Below, piece after piece: positions 1-10,184 of a stretch of 64,000 bases of DNA. The position numbers and the translations under genes were made by a program. The first letter of the stretch is position 1, and every line of letters starts with the position of its first letter. A model generated the notes under the pieces. The model was not told the origin of the DNA, searched no databases, and saw only the letters and a program-made list of their open reading frames with translations. Source of the DNA: Caulobacter segnis (lineage in GTDB: Bacteria > Pseudomonadota > Alphaproteobacteria > Caulobacterales > Caulobacteraceae); NCBI RefSeq assembly GCF_019931575.1, contig NZ_CP082923.1, forward strand, positions 1,798,001 through 1,862,000. Reading direction: 5' to 3'.

Positions 1-1
1 T

Positions 2-436
2 GGCGCGGCATATGTCGGCTGGGCGCTGAGAGTGAAGTCCGCGCCGGCGAGCGCTGGCCCCGCGCCGTCGGTGCGCAATCCCTTCGACCTAGGGCCGGCC
101 TTGCTGCTGGCGGGCCTCGTCATGGTGATCTCGCTGTCCGGCCGCTGGGCCATGCAGGCCTTCGGCGGCGCGGGCCTAGCCACCGTGCTGGGGATCTCCG
201 GCATGGTCGACGTCGACGCGGCGATCATCGCCATGAGCCGCCTGCCGGAAGGAAGCCTGACCCCCAAGCTCGCCGGCCTGATCCTGGCCGCGCCGATCCT
301 GGCCAACACCCTGGTCAAGGCCGGCTTGGCCTTCACGATCGCGCGGGGCTCCACCGGCGCGAAGGCAGCCACCCCGCTGCTGGTGACCTTCCTAGCCGGC
401 TTGGCCGGCGTGGCGACGCTGGCGGTGGTGTTCTAG
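2..436 (+). CDS. DUF4010 (MgtC/SapB-like) membrane protein, C-terminal part
   Basis: The frame is open from the left edge, so only about the last 145 codons are present and the true start lies upstream. The visible part is strongly hydrophobic, with about four membrane segments. The stretches NPFDLGPALL, GISGMVDVDA and ANTLVKAGLA match the C-terminal DUF4010 half of MgtC/SapB-like inner-membrane proteins, whose biochemical role is unknown. It ends 90 nt before metG on the same strand. The family call rests on these motifs; the N-terminal MgtC domain cannot be checked here. Confidence 0.75.
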   Translation, partial: GAAYVGWALRVKSAPASAGPAPSVRNPFDLGPALLLAGLVMVISLSGRWAMQAFGGAGLATVLGISGMVDVDAAIIAMSRLPEGSLTPKLAGLILAAPILANTLVKAGLAFTIARGSTGAKAATPLLVTFLAGLAGVATLAVVF

Positions 437-526
437 GCAAGGCCAAACCTTTCCCTTCCCGTCCGACCCTTCTATATGCGGACGCTTCTTCGCGTTCCGC
501 AGACTCCCCCGAAAGGCCGCGCCCGC

Positions 527-2236
527 ATGGCTCGCATCCTGATCACCTCGGCCCTGCCGTACATCAACGGCATCAAGCACCTGGGCAACCTGGCGGGGTC
601 GATGCTGCCGGCGGACGTCTATGCGCGCTTCCAGCGGGCTCGGGGGAACGAGACCCTCTATATCTGCGCCACCGACGAACATGGCACCCCGGCCGAGTTG
701 GCGGCGACCGCCGCCGGCCAGGACGTGGCCACCTACTGCGCCGAGCAGCACGTGCTGCAGCACGACGTGGGCCGCGCCTTCGGCCTGTCGTGGGACCATT
801 TCGGCCGCTCGTCCTCGCCGCAGAACCATCGCCTGACCCAGCACTTCTGCCAGGCCCTGGAGGATCACGGCCTGATCGAGGAACGCGTCGACCAGATGGT
901 CTATTCGGTCGACGACAAGCGCTTCCTGCCCGACCGCTATGTCGAGGGCACCTGCCCGCACTGCGGCTTCGAGAAGGCGCGCGGCGACCAGTGCGACAAC
1001 TGCGGCAACCTGCTGGACCCGACCGACCTGAAGGATCCGTACTCGGTGATCTCGGGCTCGCGGAATATCGAGGTGCGCGACACCCGTCACCTCTACCTGC
1101 TGCAGACCAAGATGCAGGACAAGATCCGCGCCTGGGTCGACAGCCACGGCGACTGGCCGCAGCTGGCCCGCTCGATCGCCTACAAGCACCTGGACGAGGG
1201 CTTGATCGACCGGGGCATCACCCGCGACCTGGCCTGGGGCATCCCGGTGGCTCAGGACGGCGTGCCGCGCCTGGGCTTCGAGGACAAGGTGTTCTACGTG
1301 TGGTTTGACGCCCCGATCGAATATATCGCCGCGACCCAGGAGTGGGCCGAGGGCTCGCCCGACCGCGACTGGAAGCGCTGGTGGCGCACCGACAGCGGCG
1401 CGGAAGACGTCCGCTACGTCCAGTTCATGGGCAAGGACAACGTCGCGTTCCACACGGTCAGCTTCCCGGCCACCATCCTCGGCTCGGAAGAGCCGTGGAA
1501 GAGCGTCGACATGCTCAAGGCCTTTAACTGGCTGAACTGGTACGGCGGCAAGTTCTCGACCTCGAACAAGCGCGGCGTGTTCATGGACGCGGCCCTTGAG
1601 ATCCTGCCGCCTGACCTGTGGCGCTGGTACCTGACCGCCAACTCGCCGGAAGGCAGCGACACGGCCTTCACCTGGGAGCAGTTCGCCAGCGCCGTGAACC
1701 GCGACCTGGCCGACGTGCTGGGCAACTTCGTCAACCGCATCCTGAAGTTCAACGAGAGCAAGTTCGAGGGCGTGGTCCCGGCGGGGGGCGAGCCTGGCCC
1801 GCTGGAAGCGAAGCTGTTCGCCGACGTCTCAGCGCGCCTGGCGGACCTGGCCGAACAGATGGACGCCATCGAGATCCGCAAGAGCGCCCAGGCGCTGCGG
1901 GCGCTGTGGGTGGTCGGCAACGAGTACCTGCAGGAGGCCGCGCCGTGGACCGCGATCAAGACCGATCGCGACCGCGCCGCCGTCATCGTCCGCACGGCCC
2001 TGAACCTGGCGGCGCTGTACGCCAGGATCTCGGCTCCGTTCATCCCGTTCGCCGCCGAGAAGATCGGCGAGGCGTTCGGCCTGGACTTCCCGGCCCAATG
2101 GCCGTCGAACGACGCCAAGGCCGAGCTGGACACGCTGACCATCGGCCAGGCGGTGACCGTGCCGGAGGTCCTGTTCAAGAAGATTGAGGACGAGCAGATC
2201 GCCGAATGGACGGCCCGCTTCGGCGGCGCGGAGTAA
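527..2236 (+). CDS. metG: Methionyl-tRNA synthetase
   Basis: Cytoplasmic class I synthetase of 569 residues that charges tRNA-Met. The N-terminus [20 protein letters not shown] carries the HIGH-type signature (KHLG). A four-cysteine zinc knuckle (CPHC...CDNC, about residues 143-160) sits in the connective-peptide insertion. The KMSKS loop reads KFSTS near residue 342, a variant I associate with this MetRS subgroup. There is no C-terminal tRNA-binding (EMAP-like) domain, so this is the short form. An in-frame codon 51 nt upstream would extend it, but homology begins at MARIL. The next gene starts 1 nt after the stop, so the two are probably co-transcribed. Confidence 0.96.
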   Translation: MARILITSALPYINGIKHLGNLAGSMLPADVYARFQRARGNETLYICATDEHGTPAELAATAAGQDVATYCAEQHVLQHDVGRAFGLSWDHFGRSSSPQNHRLTQHFCQALEDHGLIEERVDQMVYSVDDKRFLPDRYVEGTCPHCGFEKARGDQCDNCGNLLDPTDLKDPYSVISGSRNIEVRDTRHLYLLQTKMQDKIRAWVDSHGDWPQLARSIAYKHLDEGLIDRGITRDLAWGIPVAQDGVPRLGFEDKVFYVWFDAPIEYIAATQEWAEGSPDRDWKRWWRTDSGAEDVRYVQFMGKDNVAFHTVSFPATILGSEEPWKSVDMLKAFNWLNWYGGKFSTSNKRGVFMDAALEILPPDLWRWYLTANSPEGSDTAFTWEQFASAVNRDLADVLGNFVNRILKFNESKFEGVVPAGGEPGPLEAKLFADVSARLADLAEQMDAIEIRKSAQALRALWVVGNEYLQEAAPWTAIKTDRDRAAVIVRTALNLAALYARISAPFIPFAAEKIGEAFGLDFPAQWPSNDAKAELDTLTIGQAVTVPEVLFKKIEDEQIAEWTARFGGAE

Positions 2237-2237
2237 G

Positions 2238-3437
2238 GTGGACGCGGGGGCGGACACGGCGAAGGAGCAGGGGCTCCCGACCCTTGTCCGCCTCTGCCTG
2301 TTCTACGCCGCGATCTATCTGAGTTCGGGCGTCAGCCTGCCCTATATCGGCACCTATCTGCGTTCGCGCGGCATGACCGGCGGCGAGATCGGCCTGATCC
2401 TGGCCGTGCCGCTGCTGCTCAAGCCCTTTACCGGCGCCTCGCTGGCGGTGTGGGCCGACGGTTTCACCCTGCGGCGCACGCCGATGGTGCTGCTGCTGGT
2501 CGGGGCGGGGCTGGGCTATGCGGGCCTTTTGGCCACGTCGAACCTGCTGTGGCTGATCCTGGCCTGGTTCATCGGCCAGACCTTGCTGTCGACCGTCTCG
2601 CCGCTGATTGACGTGATCACCCTGCGCCGGGCGCGGACCGAGAGTTTCAACTACGGCGTTCCGCGCGGCACCGGTTCGAGCACCTTCATCGCGGCCAACC
2701 TCACCATGGGCGTGATCCTGACCTTCGCCGCGCCCACGATCATCGCCATCTGGATCGCCGCCGCCTGCTTCGTCGGCGCGGTCGCCGCCGCCATCCTGGT
2801 GCCGCCCGAACGCGTCCACGCCGAGGGCGCCAAGCCGGCCCGATCAGAGCGCTGGAAAGGGCTGGGCGACCTGCTGCGCAACCGCACCTTCGTGCTGGCG
2901 GTGGTCACGGCCGGCCTGATCCAGGGGGCGCACGCCTTCTACTACGGCTTTTCGGCCATCCTCTGGCGCAAGCAGGGGATCGCCGAGCCGATGATCGGGG
3001 TGCTGTGGGGCGTGGGCGTCGCGGCCGAGGTCGGCTTCATGTGGTTCCTGGAGCCGCTGCGCCGCCGCTGGGGGCCTGAGCGGTTCCTGATCCTGGGCGC
3101 GTCCGCCGCCGTGCTGCGCTGGACCTGCTACGCCTTCGAGCCGCCGCTGTGGGCGCTGTTTCCGCTGCAGATGCTGCACGCGATGACGTTCGCCGCGTCG
3201 TTCCTGGCCTCGTTGCGCCTGATCGAGAAGCTGGCTCCGGCGTCGGCGGCGTCGCCCGCCCAGGCGATCAACTCGGCGCTGTCGTCCGGATTCACCCTGG
3301 GCGTGGCGACCCTGGCTTCGGGGCCGCTGTTCGACGCCCTGGGCGCGAAGGGCTACCTAGCCGTCGCCTTCATGGCCGGGCTGGGGCTGATCGGCGCGAT
3401 CATGCTCTCGCGCCGATCAAGACATCAGATCGTGTAG
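2238..3437 (+). CDS. MFS transporter, MFS_1-like (HcaT-type)
   Basis: Inner-membrane permease of 399 residues with about 12 hydrophobic helices. The opening helix ([20 protein letters not shown]) and the [13 protein letters not shown] motif resemble the MFS_1_like group that includes the phenylpropionate permease HcaT. The substrate cannot be read from sequence. I chose the GTG start directly after the metG stop; the longer reading overlaps metG by about 50 nt. Its 3' end overlaps the 3' end of convergent cysNC by 13 nt, so no separate terminator fits between them. Confidence 0.85.
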   Translation: MDAGADTAKEQGLPTLVRLCLFYAAIYLSSGVSLPYIGTYLRSRGMTGGEIGLILAVPLLLKPFTGASLAVWADGFTLRRTPMVLLLVGAGLGYAGLLATSNLLWLILAWFIGQTLLSTVSPLIDVITLRRARTESFNYGVPRGTGSSTFIAANLTMGVILTFAAPTIIAIWIAAACFVGAVAAAILVPPERVHAEGAKPARSERWKGLGDLLRNRTFVLAVVTAGLIQGAHAFYYGFSAILWRKQGIAEPMIGVLWGVGVAAEVGFMWFLEPLRRRWGPERFLILGASAAVLRWTCYAFEPPLWALFPLQMLHAMTFAASFLASLRLIEKLAPASAASPAQAINSALSSGFTLGVATLASGPLFDALGAKGYLAVAFMAGLGLIGAIMLSRRSRHQIV

Positions 3438-5332
3438 TCGATCTCTTGCCCTTCCAGCCACGCCACGATCCGTTCCGCCGCCTCGACGGGATCGATCGCG
3501 GTGGTGTCGATGCGCAGTTCGGGGGCTTCCGGCGCTTCATACGGGCTGTCGACGCCCGTGAAGTTCTTCAGCTGGCCCGAGCGGGCCTTCTTGTAGAGGC
3601 CCTTGACGTCACGGGCCTCGGCCACGGCCAGGGGCGTGTCGACGAAGACCTCGATGAACTCGCCGGGCTCCAGGATGTCGCGCGCCAGCCGGCGTTCGGC
3701 CCGGAACGGCGAGATGAAGGCGGTCAGCACGATCAGGCCGGCGTCGACCATCAGCTTGGCGACCTCGGCCACCCGGCGGATGTTCTCGACGCGGTCCTCC
3801 TCGGTGAAGCCGAGGTCCTTGTTGAGGCCGTGGCGGACGTTGTCGCCGTCCAGCAGGTAAGTGTGGCGGCCAAGCGCGTGCAGGCGCTTCTCGACCAGGT
3901 TGGCGATGGTCGACTTGCCCGCGCCCGACAGGCCCGTCAGCCAGACGACCTGGCCGCGTTGGCTCTTCAGCGCCGCCCGCGAGGCCTTGCCGACGTCGGT
4001 GTGCTGCCAGTGGATGTTGTCGGCCCGGCGCAGGGCGAAGTTGATCATACCCGCGCCGACGGTGCGGTTGCTGATCCGGTCGATTAGGATGAAGCCGCCC
4101 ATCTGGCGGTTGTCGGCATAGGCCTCGAACGGAATGGCCTGGTCGAGCGACAGGTTGCAGACCCCGATCTCGTTCAGCTCCAGGCGCTTGGCGGCCGTGT
4201 GCTCCAGGGTGTTGACGTTCACGCGATGCTTGATGTCGGTGACGCTGGCGCTAACCGTCCTCGTTCCCAGCTTCAGGAGATAGGTGCGGCCAGGGGGCAG
4301 GGGCTCGTCGTCCATCCAGACGACGGTGGCCTCGAACTGGTTGGCGACCGGGGCGGGCGCGTCGGCGGCGGCGATCACGTCGCCGCGCGAGATGTCGATC
4401 TCGTCTTCCAGCGTCAAGGTCACCGACTGGCCGGCGACGGCCTGGGGAAGGTCGCCCGGCAGGGTGACGATGCGGGCCACGCGGCTTTCGCGACCCGAGG
4501 GCAGGGCGCGGATGCGGTCGCCCGGCTTGATGGTCCCCGAGGCGATCAGGCCCGAGAAGCCCCGGAAGTCCAGGTTCGGGCGGTTGACCCACTGCACCGG
4601 CATGCGGAACGGCTTGGACTGCAGATCGTCCTCGACCTCGACGCCCTCCAGCCAGTCCATCAGGATCGGGCCCTGGAACCAGGGCGTGGCGTCGCTGCGC
4701 GCGGCGATGTTGTCGCCGCCCAGGCCCGAGATCGGGATGGGCGTGAACACCGTCAGGCCGATCTGCTCGGCGAAGGCGCGATAGTCGGCGACGATCCGGT
4801 CGAACACCGCCTGGTCCCAGCCGACCAGGTCCATCTTGTTCACCGCCAGCACCACGTGGCGGATGCCCAGCAGGCTGACGAGATAGCTGTGGCGGCGCGT
4901 CTGGGTCAGCACGCCCTTGCGCGCGTCGATCAGGATCACGGCCGCGTCGGCGGTCGAGGCGCCGGTGACCATGTTGCGCGTGTACTGCTCGTGGCCGGGG
5001 GTGTCGGCGACGATGAACTTGCGCTTCTCGGTCGAGAAGAAGCGGTAGGCGACGTCGATGGTGATGCCTTGCTCGCGCTCGGCGGCTAGGCCGTCGACCA
5101 GCAGGGCGAAGTCGATCGCGCCGCCCTGGGTGCCGACCTTCTTGGAGTCGGCTTCCAGCGCGGCGAGCTGGTCCTCGAAGATCATCTTGCTGTCGTACAG
5201 CAGGCGGCCGATCAGGGTGGACTTGCCGTCGTCGACGCTGCCGCATGTGATGAAGCGCAGCAGCGACTTGTGCTGGTGCTGGTGCAGGTAGGCGTTGATG
5301 TCTTCGGCGATCAGGGCGGACTGGTGAGCCAT
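3425..5332 (-). CDS. cysNC: Bifunctional sulfate adenylyltransferase subunit 1 / APS kinase
   Basis: A 635-residue fusion for assimilatory sulfate activation. The N-terminal CysN GTPase has a P-loop (GSVDDGKST, residues 31-39), a [12 protein letters not shown] switch and NKMD. With CysD it makes adenosine 5'-phosphosulfate from ATP and sulfate. The C-terminal domain (about 450-635) is an APS kinase with its own P-loop (GLSGAGKST, near 466) that makes PAPS. The start is the ATG of MAHQSAL, placed one nucleotide after the cysD stop; an upstream extension would run into cysD. The fused arrangement is common in alphaproteobacteria. Confidence 0.95.
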   Translation of the reverse strand: MAHQSALIAEDINAYLHQHQHKSLLRFITCGSVDDGKSTLIGRLLYDSKMIFEDQLAALEADSKKVGTQGGAIDFALLVDGLAAEREQGITIDVAYRFFSTEKRKFIVADTPGHEQYTRNMVTGASTADAAVILIDARKGVLTQTRRHSYLVSLLGIRHVVLAVNKMDLVGWDQAVFDRIVADYRAFAEQIGLTVFTPIPISGLGGDNIAARSDATPWFQGPILMDWLEGVEVEDDLQSKPFRMPVQWVNRPNLDFRGFSGLIASGTIKPGDRIRALPSGRESRVARIVTLPGDLPQAVAGQSVTLTLEDEIDISRGDVIAAADAPAPVANQFEATVVWMDDEPLPPGRTYLLKLGTRTVSASVTDIKHRVNVNTLEHTAAKRLELNEIGVCNLSLDQAIPFEAYADNRQMGGFILIDRISNRTVGAGMINFALRRADNIHWQHTDVGKASRAALKSQRGQVVWLTGLSGAGKSTIANLVEKRLHALGRHTYLLDGDNVRHGLNKDLGFTEEDRVENIRRVAEVAKLMVDAGLIVLTAFISPFRAERRLARDILEPGEFIEVFVDTPLAVAEARDVKGLYKKARSGQLKNFTGVDSPYEAPEAPELRIDTTAIDPVEAAERIVAWLEGQEIDYTI

Positions 5333-5333
5333 C

Positions 5334-6254
5334 TCAGAAGTACCCTTCCTGCTTCTTCTTCTCCATCGAGGCGGACTGGTCATGGTCGATGACCCGGCCC
5401 TGGCGCTCGCTGGTGGTGGTCAGCAGCATTTCCTGGATGACCTGGGGCAGGGTGGCGGCGGTGCTCTCGACCGCGCCGGTCAGCGGATAGCAGCCCAGGG
5501 TGCGGAAGCGGACACTCTTCAGCTGCGGAACTTCGCCGTCGCGCAGGCGGAAGCGATCGTCGTCGACCATGATCAGCGCGCCGTCGCGCTCGACCACCGG
5601 CCGTTCGGCCGCGAAGTACAGCGGCACGATCGGGATGTTCTCCAGGTGGATGTACTGCCAGACGTCCAGCTCGGTCCAATTGGAGATCGGGAAGACGCGC
5701 AGGCTTTCACCCGGGTGCTTGCGGGTATTGTAGAGGTTCCACAGCTCGGGGCGCTGGTTCTTGGGGTCCCAGCGGTGCTCGGACGAGCGGAACGAGAAGA
5801 CGCGCTCCTTGGCCCGGCTCTTTTCCTCGTCGCGCCGGGCGCCGCCGAAGGCCGCGTCGAAGCCGTACTTGGTGAGAGCCTGCTTGAGGCCTTCGGTCTT
5901 CCAGAGGTCGGTGTGCAGGGCGCTGCCGTGGTCGAACGGGTTGACGCCGCGCGCCTCGGCGTCGGGGTTCTTGTGGACGATCAGGTCGAAGCCCAGCTCG
6001 GACGCCACCTTGTCGCGCAGGGCGTACATGTCCCGGAACTTCCAGGTCGTGTCGACGTGCAGCAGCGGGAAGGGCGGTTTGCTGGGGTAGAAAGCCTTGG
6101 CGGCCAGGTGCAGCATCACCGCGCTGTCCTTGCCGATCGAATACAGCATGACCGGGCGTTCGCACTCGGCCGCCACTTCCCGCAGGATGTGGATGCTCTC
6201 GGCCTCCAGGCGCTGGAGGTGCGTCAGACGGGCCGGCGAGATCTGTGTCGTCAT
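5334..6254 (-). CDS. cysD: Sulfate adenylyltransferase subunit 2
   Basis: ATP-sulfurylase catalytic subunit, 306 residues, of the PAPS reductase-like alpha-hydrolase fold. The PP-loop is seen in [14 protein letters not shown], followed by [31 protein letters not shown] and the C-terminal [10 protein letters not shown] typical of CysD. The start is the ATG of MTTQISP; about 180 more codons are open upstream but carry no homology. It is first in a two-gene operon with cysNC. The roughly 280 nt upstream should hold the promoter, but I recognise no operator or riboswitch there. Confidence 0.95.
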   Translation of the reverse strand: MTTQISPARLTHLQRLEAESIHILREVAAECERPVMLYSIGKDSAVMLHLAAKAFYPSKPPFPLLHVDTTWKFRDMYALRDKVASELGFDLIVHKNPDAEARGVNPFDHGSALHTDLWKTEGLKQALTKYGFDAAFGGARRDEEKSRAKERVFSFRSSEHRWDPKNQRPELWNLYNTRKHPGESLRVFPISNWTELDVWQYIHLENIPIVPLYFAAERPVVERDGALIMVDDDRFRLRDGEVPQLKSVRFRTLGCYPLTGAVESTAATLPQVIQEMLLTTTSERQGRVIDHDQSASMEKKKQEGYF

Positions 6255-6531
6255 CGGTTCCGGCGAGTACGCGGCGGGTGCGAAACGGGTAAGGGCCAAG
6301 GCGAAGATCCGCAAAGGGAAAATGTCCGGGCTCGTCTCGTCGAGAAGGGCGCCGAATTTATGCTGCGACCTATGCCCGACGGCGACCGGCGACAACCGCC
6401 GGAAATCTGGGGGCGCTGTCAGTTGGCGTGGCGCCACATTCGGAAAGCTCAAGCCATACATGACCAAAAGTTCACTCGCGCGAGCCGCGAGTCTCTCGCA
6501 TAACGGCGCTATCGGTTCCGTAAGGTGGGCA

Positions 6532-6738
6532 ATGGGCTTCCTGACCGAAATGTTGGCTGTGGCGGTCGTCTGGCTGTCCTCGTTCGCGCTGTGCCAGTTC
6601 GGCGTGGTGGTCGAGAGCGCGTGCCCGCACGTCAAGGGCCAGCCGCACAAGACCGTCGCCCGCTCGCCGCGCGGCATGGCCGCTCGCCCGGCGCCGATCG
6701 CGGTCAACGTCCCCGCGACCGCCTCCCGCGAGGCCTGA
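6532..6738 (+). CDS. Small single-pass membrane or secreted protein, hypothetical
   Basis: A 68-residue reading frame starting ATGGGCTTC. Residues 4-25 are hydrophobic ([20 protein letters not shown]), suggesting a signal anchor, and the rest is basic and Pro/Ala-rich. The C-terminal tail is low in predicted structure. It is divergent from cysD and precedes tipN. I do not recognise the family. A GTAAGG sequence about 10 nt before the ATG is a weak ribosome-binding site. A chance frame in GC-rich DNA is possible. Confidence 0.45.
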   Translation: MGFLTEMLAVAVVWLSSFALCQFGVVVESACPHVKGQPHKTVARSPRGMAARPAPIAVNVPATASREA

Positions 6739-6910
6739 ACGCGCGCCTTGGCGTCGCAACCCCTGCCCACGCAAGCAAAGTCGCTTTTCGCCAAGGCTTT
6801 TCACCGTTAGGTTCATCTGACACGCGAAGGAGGGGTCCGGCGCGCGATGACTGTCTCCGCGTCCCCTCGCCATCGCTCCTCTATGCCCCGTCTTGGGACC
6901 CTGGCTGTGT

Positions 6911-9613
6911 ATGAAGCCTAAGAAGCGCCAACCGCTCGATTTCTCCGCGACGCCGCCGGAGCCGCCTTCTCAGGAAACAAGGGCCGAAGAAGCCGCGCCC
7001 GAAGACACCCCGGTCGCGCCCGAGCTTCCCCCCGAATTTCCTGCGACGACGTCGTTTTCCGAGCCCGAGGCGGAGATCCCGACCGCCGAACCCTTGAGCC
7101 TGCGGGAAACCCTGGACGATGACCTGGCGGTGCCGCCGCCGACGGCCGTGCGGTCGCGTCGGCGCCGCGAGCAGGCGCCCGAGCCGGCGACCAGCTTCGC
7201 CGAACCCGAGCTGAAGCCGGCGACCTCGCTGGCCTTCGGCGCCCAGCCGCCCGCGCCGATCGTCGACACCGAGCGCGCCGCGCCGGCCAAGGCCGAGTCG
7301 CGCGAGCCGTCGCTGGACCTGCGCGGTCCCATCGCCGAAGCCCCTGTTCCCCTGACGGCCGAACCCGCGCCGCGCCGCATGTCCGGTGTCCTGTTCTGGA
7401 CCATCGCCACCGCCGTCGCCGCCCTGTGGGCCCTGGCCCCGATCGCCTTCGCGCTGGGCTACGCGCGTGGCGTGCCGGCCTTCAAGGTCGAGGGCTTCGC
7501 CCTGATGGTGTTCGCGGGCCTGGCCCTGGGCCCGGCGCTGCTGACCCTGCTGGGCGCCTATCTGCTGCGTCAGGCGACGGGCGTCGCCGACGAGCTGCGC
7601 CGCACGCGCACCCTGACCGACCGGATCGTGACCCCGGCCGCCCTGGCCGCCGTGGGCGCGTCCAGCGCCGCCGACGCCATGCGCCAGGGCGTCGAGGACG
7701 CCGCCAACGCCGCCGAGCGGGCCCGCGAGCACATCATTTCGCTGCGTCAGGCCCTGGCGGAGGAAACCGCGCGCCTGGCCGAGGCCGCCGCCGAGTCGGC
7801 CAAGATGGCCAACCAGCTGGCCCAGGGCCTCTCTCACGAACGCACCGCGATGGAGACCCTGTCGCAGTCGCTGGACGCCCGCTCCACGGCGGTGGTCGAC
7901 GCGATCGGCAGCCAAGCCCGCATGGTGGCCGAGGCTTCTGACTTGGCCGAGACCCAGCTGCGCGAGGCCGAGGCCGCCCTGGCCGCCCGCGCCGCCGACC
8001 TGGCTGCGGCCGCGGCCGAGGCGTCGGACGCCGCCCGCGTCGGGGCCGAGGACCTGTCGCGTCAGATCGCTCGCCTGGAGACCGCCGGAACCGGGGTCGG
8101 CGACCAGGTGTCGGCCGTCGAGAAGACCCTGGCCGCCCAGCGCGCCGCCCTCGTCGAGATCAGCCAGGCCCTGCGCTCGGAGCAAGAGGACTTCGCCGCC
8201 GAGGCCGAGACCCGCACCGCCCAGCTCACCGAGTTCGTCGCCTACACCCGCGTCGGCGCGACCGAGCTGTCGGACACCGCGTCCATGGGCGCGGAGATCC
8301 TGCGCGGCCTGATCAGCGCGGCCGCTGAACAGTTCCGCGAGATGGGCGACAGCGCCACGGCCCAGCGCGAAGCCTATGCCGAGAACGCCAAGAAGACTCT
8401 GGAGACCATCGGCGACGCCGCCGAACAGCAGCGGACCCTGCTGGAGGAAGAGCTGAAGGCCGCCATGGAGGCCATGGCCCAGGCGGCGCTGAAGGCCAGC
8501 CAGAGCGTCGAGGCCCGCGTCGAGGCCGCCCGCAGCCGCGTCGACCAGCTGAACGAGATCGCCTTCGCCGCCGGCCAGAAGGCCGACGCGGTCTTCGAAT
8601 CCCGCATGGAAGAAGCGCGCGACATCATCGAGCACTCGGCCCAGATGGTCGAGCAGGCCGGCGCCCGCACCTCGCAGAAGTTGGCCGACTCGGTCCAGGC
8701 CGCGCGCGGCACGCTGGACGAGCTGGAAGGCATGCTGGCCGAGATCGGCAAGCGCACCGCCGAGCTGCCGTCTGAGGCCCTGCGGAAAGCCGCCGAGGTC
8801 CGGATTTCGATCGAACAGGGCGTCGAGCAGCTGATGAACGCCGTCCGGCGCACCGCCGAGGAGACGGCCGCGATCGACCAGGCCTTCCAGGAGCGCGTGC
8901 GCCGCAATTACGAGATGCTCAGCGAGGCGGCCGGCGCCGTCACCGCGTCCAGCGCCTCGACCGTGGCCGCCCGCGCCGCGTCGACGACCGCGCCGGCCCG
9001 GTCCCGCGCGGCCCCGCCGCCCGCCCAGTCTTCTCAAGGTCTGCCGACGATCGACTTCGATGACGAGGACGAACCGCCGACCGATCGCCGCCGTCTGCGC
9101 CTGACCCCGACAGCGACCGACGAGGAGTTTCGTTCGGTGTTCGAGCAGGCCTCGTCGCGCAAGCAGCCGTCGTCGCCGCCGCCGGAGCCGGACGGCGAGG
9201 GCGGCTGGAGCTGGCGCAACCTGCTGGCTGGCATCGAGAGCAGCACGCCAGGCGACGCCGCTCTGGGCGAGAAGCTGGCCGCCGAGATCACGGCCATGGG
9301 CATCGACCCGCACGCCCTGCTGCCGCGCGGCCGCGTGGACGAGATCGCCGCCGCCCTGCAGACCCGTGACGCCACCGGGGCGCGCGAGGTGGTCAAGCGC
9401 CTGGCGCCGGCCGCCATCCGTCGCCTGGTCCGCCGTCTGTTCTCGGACTCCACGTTGAGGGGCAACACCGAGCGCTTCCTGAAGCGCTATGCGGGCATGA
9501 TCGAGGAGGCGGCGGGCCAGGACCGCGAGGGCTTCCTGCTGGCGGCCCTGCTGTCGTCGGACGCCGGCCGGGTCTACCTGCTGCTCGACGCGGCCAGCGG
9601 CGATCTCGGCTAG
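6911..9613 (+). CDS. tipN: TipN-like polarity protein (two TM helices plus long coiled coil)
   Basis: A 900-residue protein whose layout matches Caulobacter TipN, the new-pole landmark that directs the division-plane polarity axis, flagellum placement and chromosome segregation. An acidic, proline-rich N-terminal region (1-155) is followed by two membrane helices (about 157-185 and 193-216). A very long Ala/Glu-rich coiled coil (about 220-680) comes next, then a disordered linker and a helical C-terminal block (about 770-900). I started at the ATG of MKPKKRQPL; six further upstream codons lack an ATG. The identification rests on architecture, length and the Caulobacter-like setting, not on an alignment. 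A generic coiled-coil membrane protein is the alternative. Confidence 0.8.
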   Translation: MKPKKRQPLDFSATPPEPPSQETRAEEAAPEDTPVAPELPPEFPATTSFSEPEAEIPTAEPLSLRETLDDDLAVPPPTAVRSRRRREQAPEPATSFAEPELKPATSLAFGAQPPAPIVDTERAAPAKAESREPSLDLRGPIAEAPVPLTAEPAPRRMSGVLFWTIATAVAALWALAPIAFALGYARGVPAFKVEGFALMVFAGLALGPALLTLLGAYLLRQATGVADELRRTRTLTDRIVTPAALAAVGASSAADAMRQGVEDAANAAERAREHIISLRQALAEETARLAEAAAESAKMANQLAQGLSHERTAMETLSQSLDARSTAVVDAIGSQARMVAEASDLAETQLREAEAALAARAADLAAAAAEASDAARVGAEDLSRQIARLETAGTGVGDQVSAVEKTLAAQRAALVEISQALRSEQEDFAAEAETRTAQLTEFVAYTRVGATELSDTASMGAEILRGLISAAAEQFREMGDSATAQREAYAENAKKTLETIGDAAEQQRTLLEEELKAAMEAMAQAALKASQSVEARVEAARSRVDQLNEIAFAAGQKADAVFESRMEEARDIIEHSAQMVEQAGARTSQKLADSVQAARGTLDELEGMLAEIGKRTAELPSEALRKAAEVRISIEQGVEQLMNAVRRTAEETAAIDQAFQERVRRNYEMLSEAAGAVTASSASTVAARAASTTAPARSRAAPPPAQSSQGLPTIDFDDEDEPPTDRRRLRLTPTATDEEFRSVFEQASSRKQPSSPPPEPDGEGGWSWRNLLAGIESSTPGDAALGEKLAAEITAMGIDPHALLPRGRVDEIAAALQTRDATGAREVVKRLAPAAIRRLVRRLFSDSTLRGNTERFLKRYAGMIEEAAGQDREGFLLAALLSSDAGRVYLLLDAASGDLG

Positions 9614-9623
9614 GCGTCTTCAG

Positions 9624-10184
9624 GTGAAGCGCGCCTTCGACGTCCTGGCGGCGGCGGTCGGGTTGATCGTGCTGGCCCTGCCGCTGGCGGGGCTGTGGCT
9701 GCTGGTGCGTCTGACCTCGCCGGGACCGGGGCTCTACTGGTCACAGCGGGTGGGGAAGAGTTCGACGCTCTTTCCGATGCCGAAGTTTCGCACCATGCGG
9801 ATCGATACGCCCGAGGTCGCCACGCACCTTCTGGAAGATCCCGACCAATGGCTGACGCCGATCGGGCCGCTGATGCGCAAGCTCAGCCTCGATGAATTGC
9901 CGCAGCTGTGGAGCGTGCTGGTCGGCCACATGAGCCTGGTGGGACCGCGCCCGGCGCTGTTCAACCAGGACGACCTGGTCGCCGCGCGCCGGGCGGCCGG
10001 GGTCGACGTGCTGCGGCCGGGCGTCACCGGCTGGGCGCAGATCAACGGCCGTGACGAACTGGCCATCCCGGACAAGGTGGCGCTGGACGCCGAATACCTT
10101 CGCCGGCGCTCGTTCCTGTTCGATCTGCGGATCATGGTCAGCACCGTGGCTCCGGTGCTGACCGGCAAGGGCGTGACCCGCTAG
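9624..10184 (+). CDS. Bacterial sugar transferase (undecaprenyl-phosphate sugar-1-P transferase family)
   Basis: A 186-residue minimal catalytic form of the PssY/WcaJ-type phosphoglycosyl transferases, which move a sugar phosphate from UDP-sugar to undecaprenyl phosphate on the inner membrane. Visible marks are the N-terminal KRAFDVLAAAVGLIVLALPL re-entrant helix, PGPGLYWSQRVG, PKFRTMR, the acidic LSLDELPQLWSV motif, MSLVGPRPAL and RPGVTGWAQINGR. It starts with GTG 10 nt after tipN. No other glycan genes are adjacent, so the product (holdfast, capsule or other exopolysaccharide) is unknown. Confidence 0.9.
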   Translation: MKRAFDVLAAAVGLIVLALPLAGLWLLVRLTSPGPGLYWSQRVGKSSTLFPMPKFRTMRIDTPEVATHLLEDPDQWLTPIGPLMRKLSLDELPQLWSVLVGHMSLVGPRPALFNQDDLVAARRAAGVDVLRPGVTGWAQINGRDELAIPDKVALDAEYLRRRSFLFDLRIMVSTVAPVLTGKGVTR

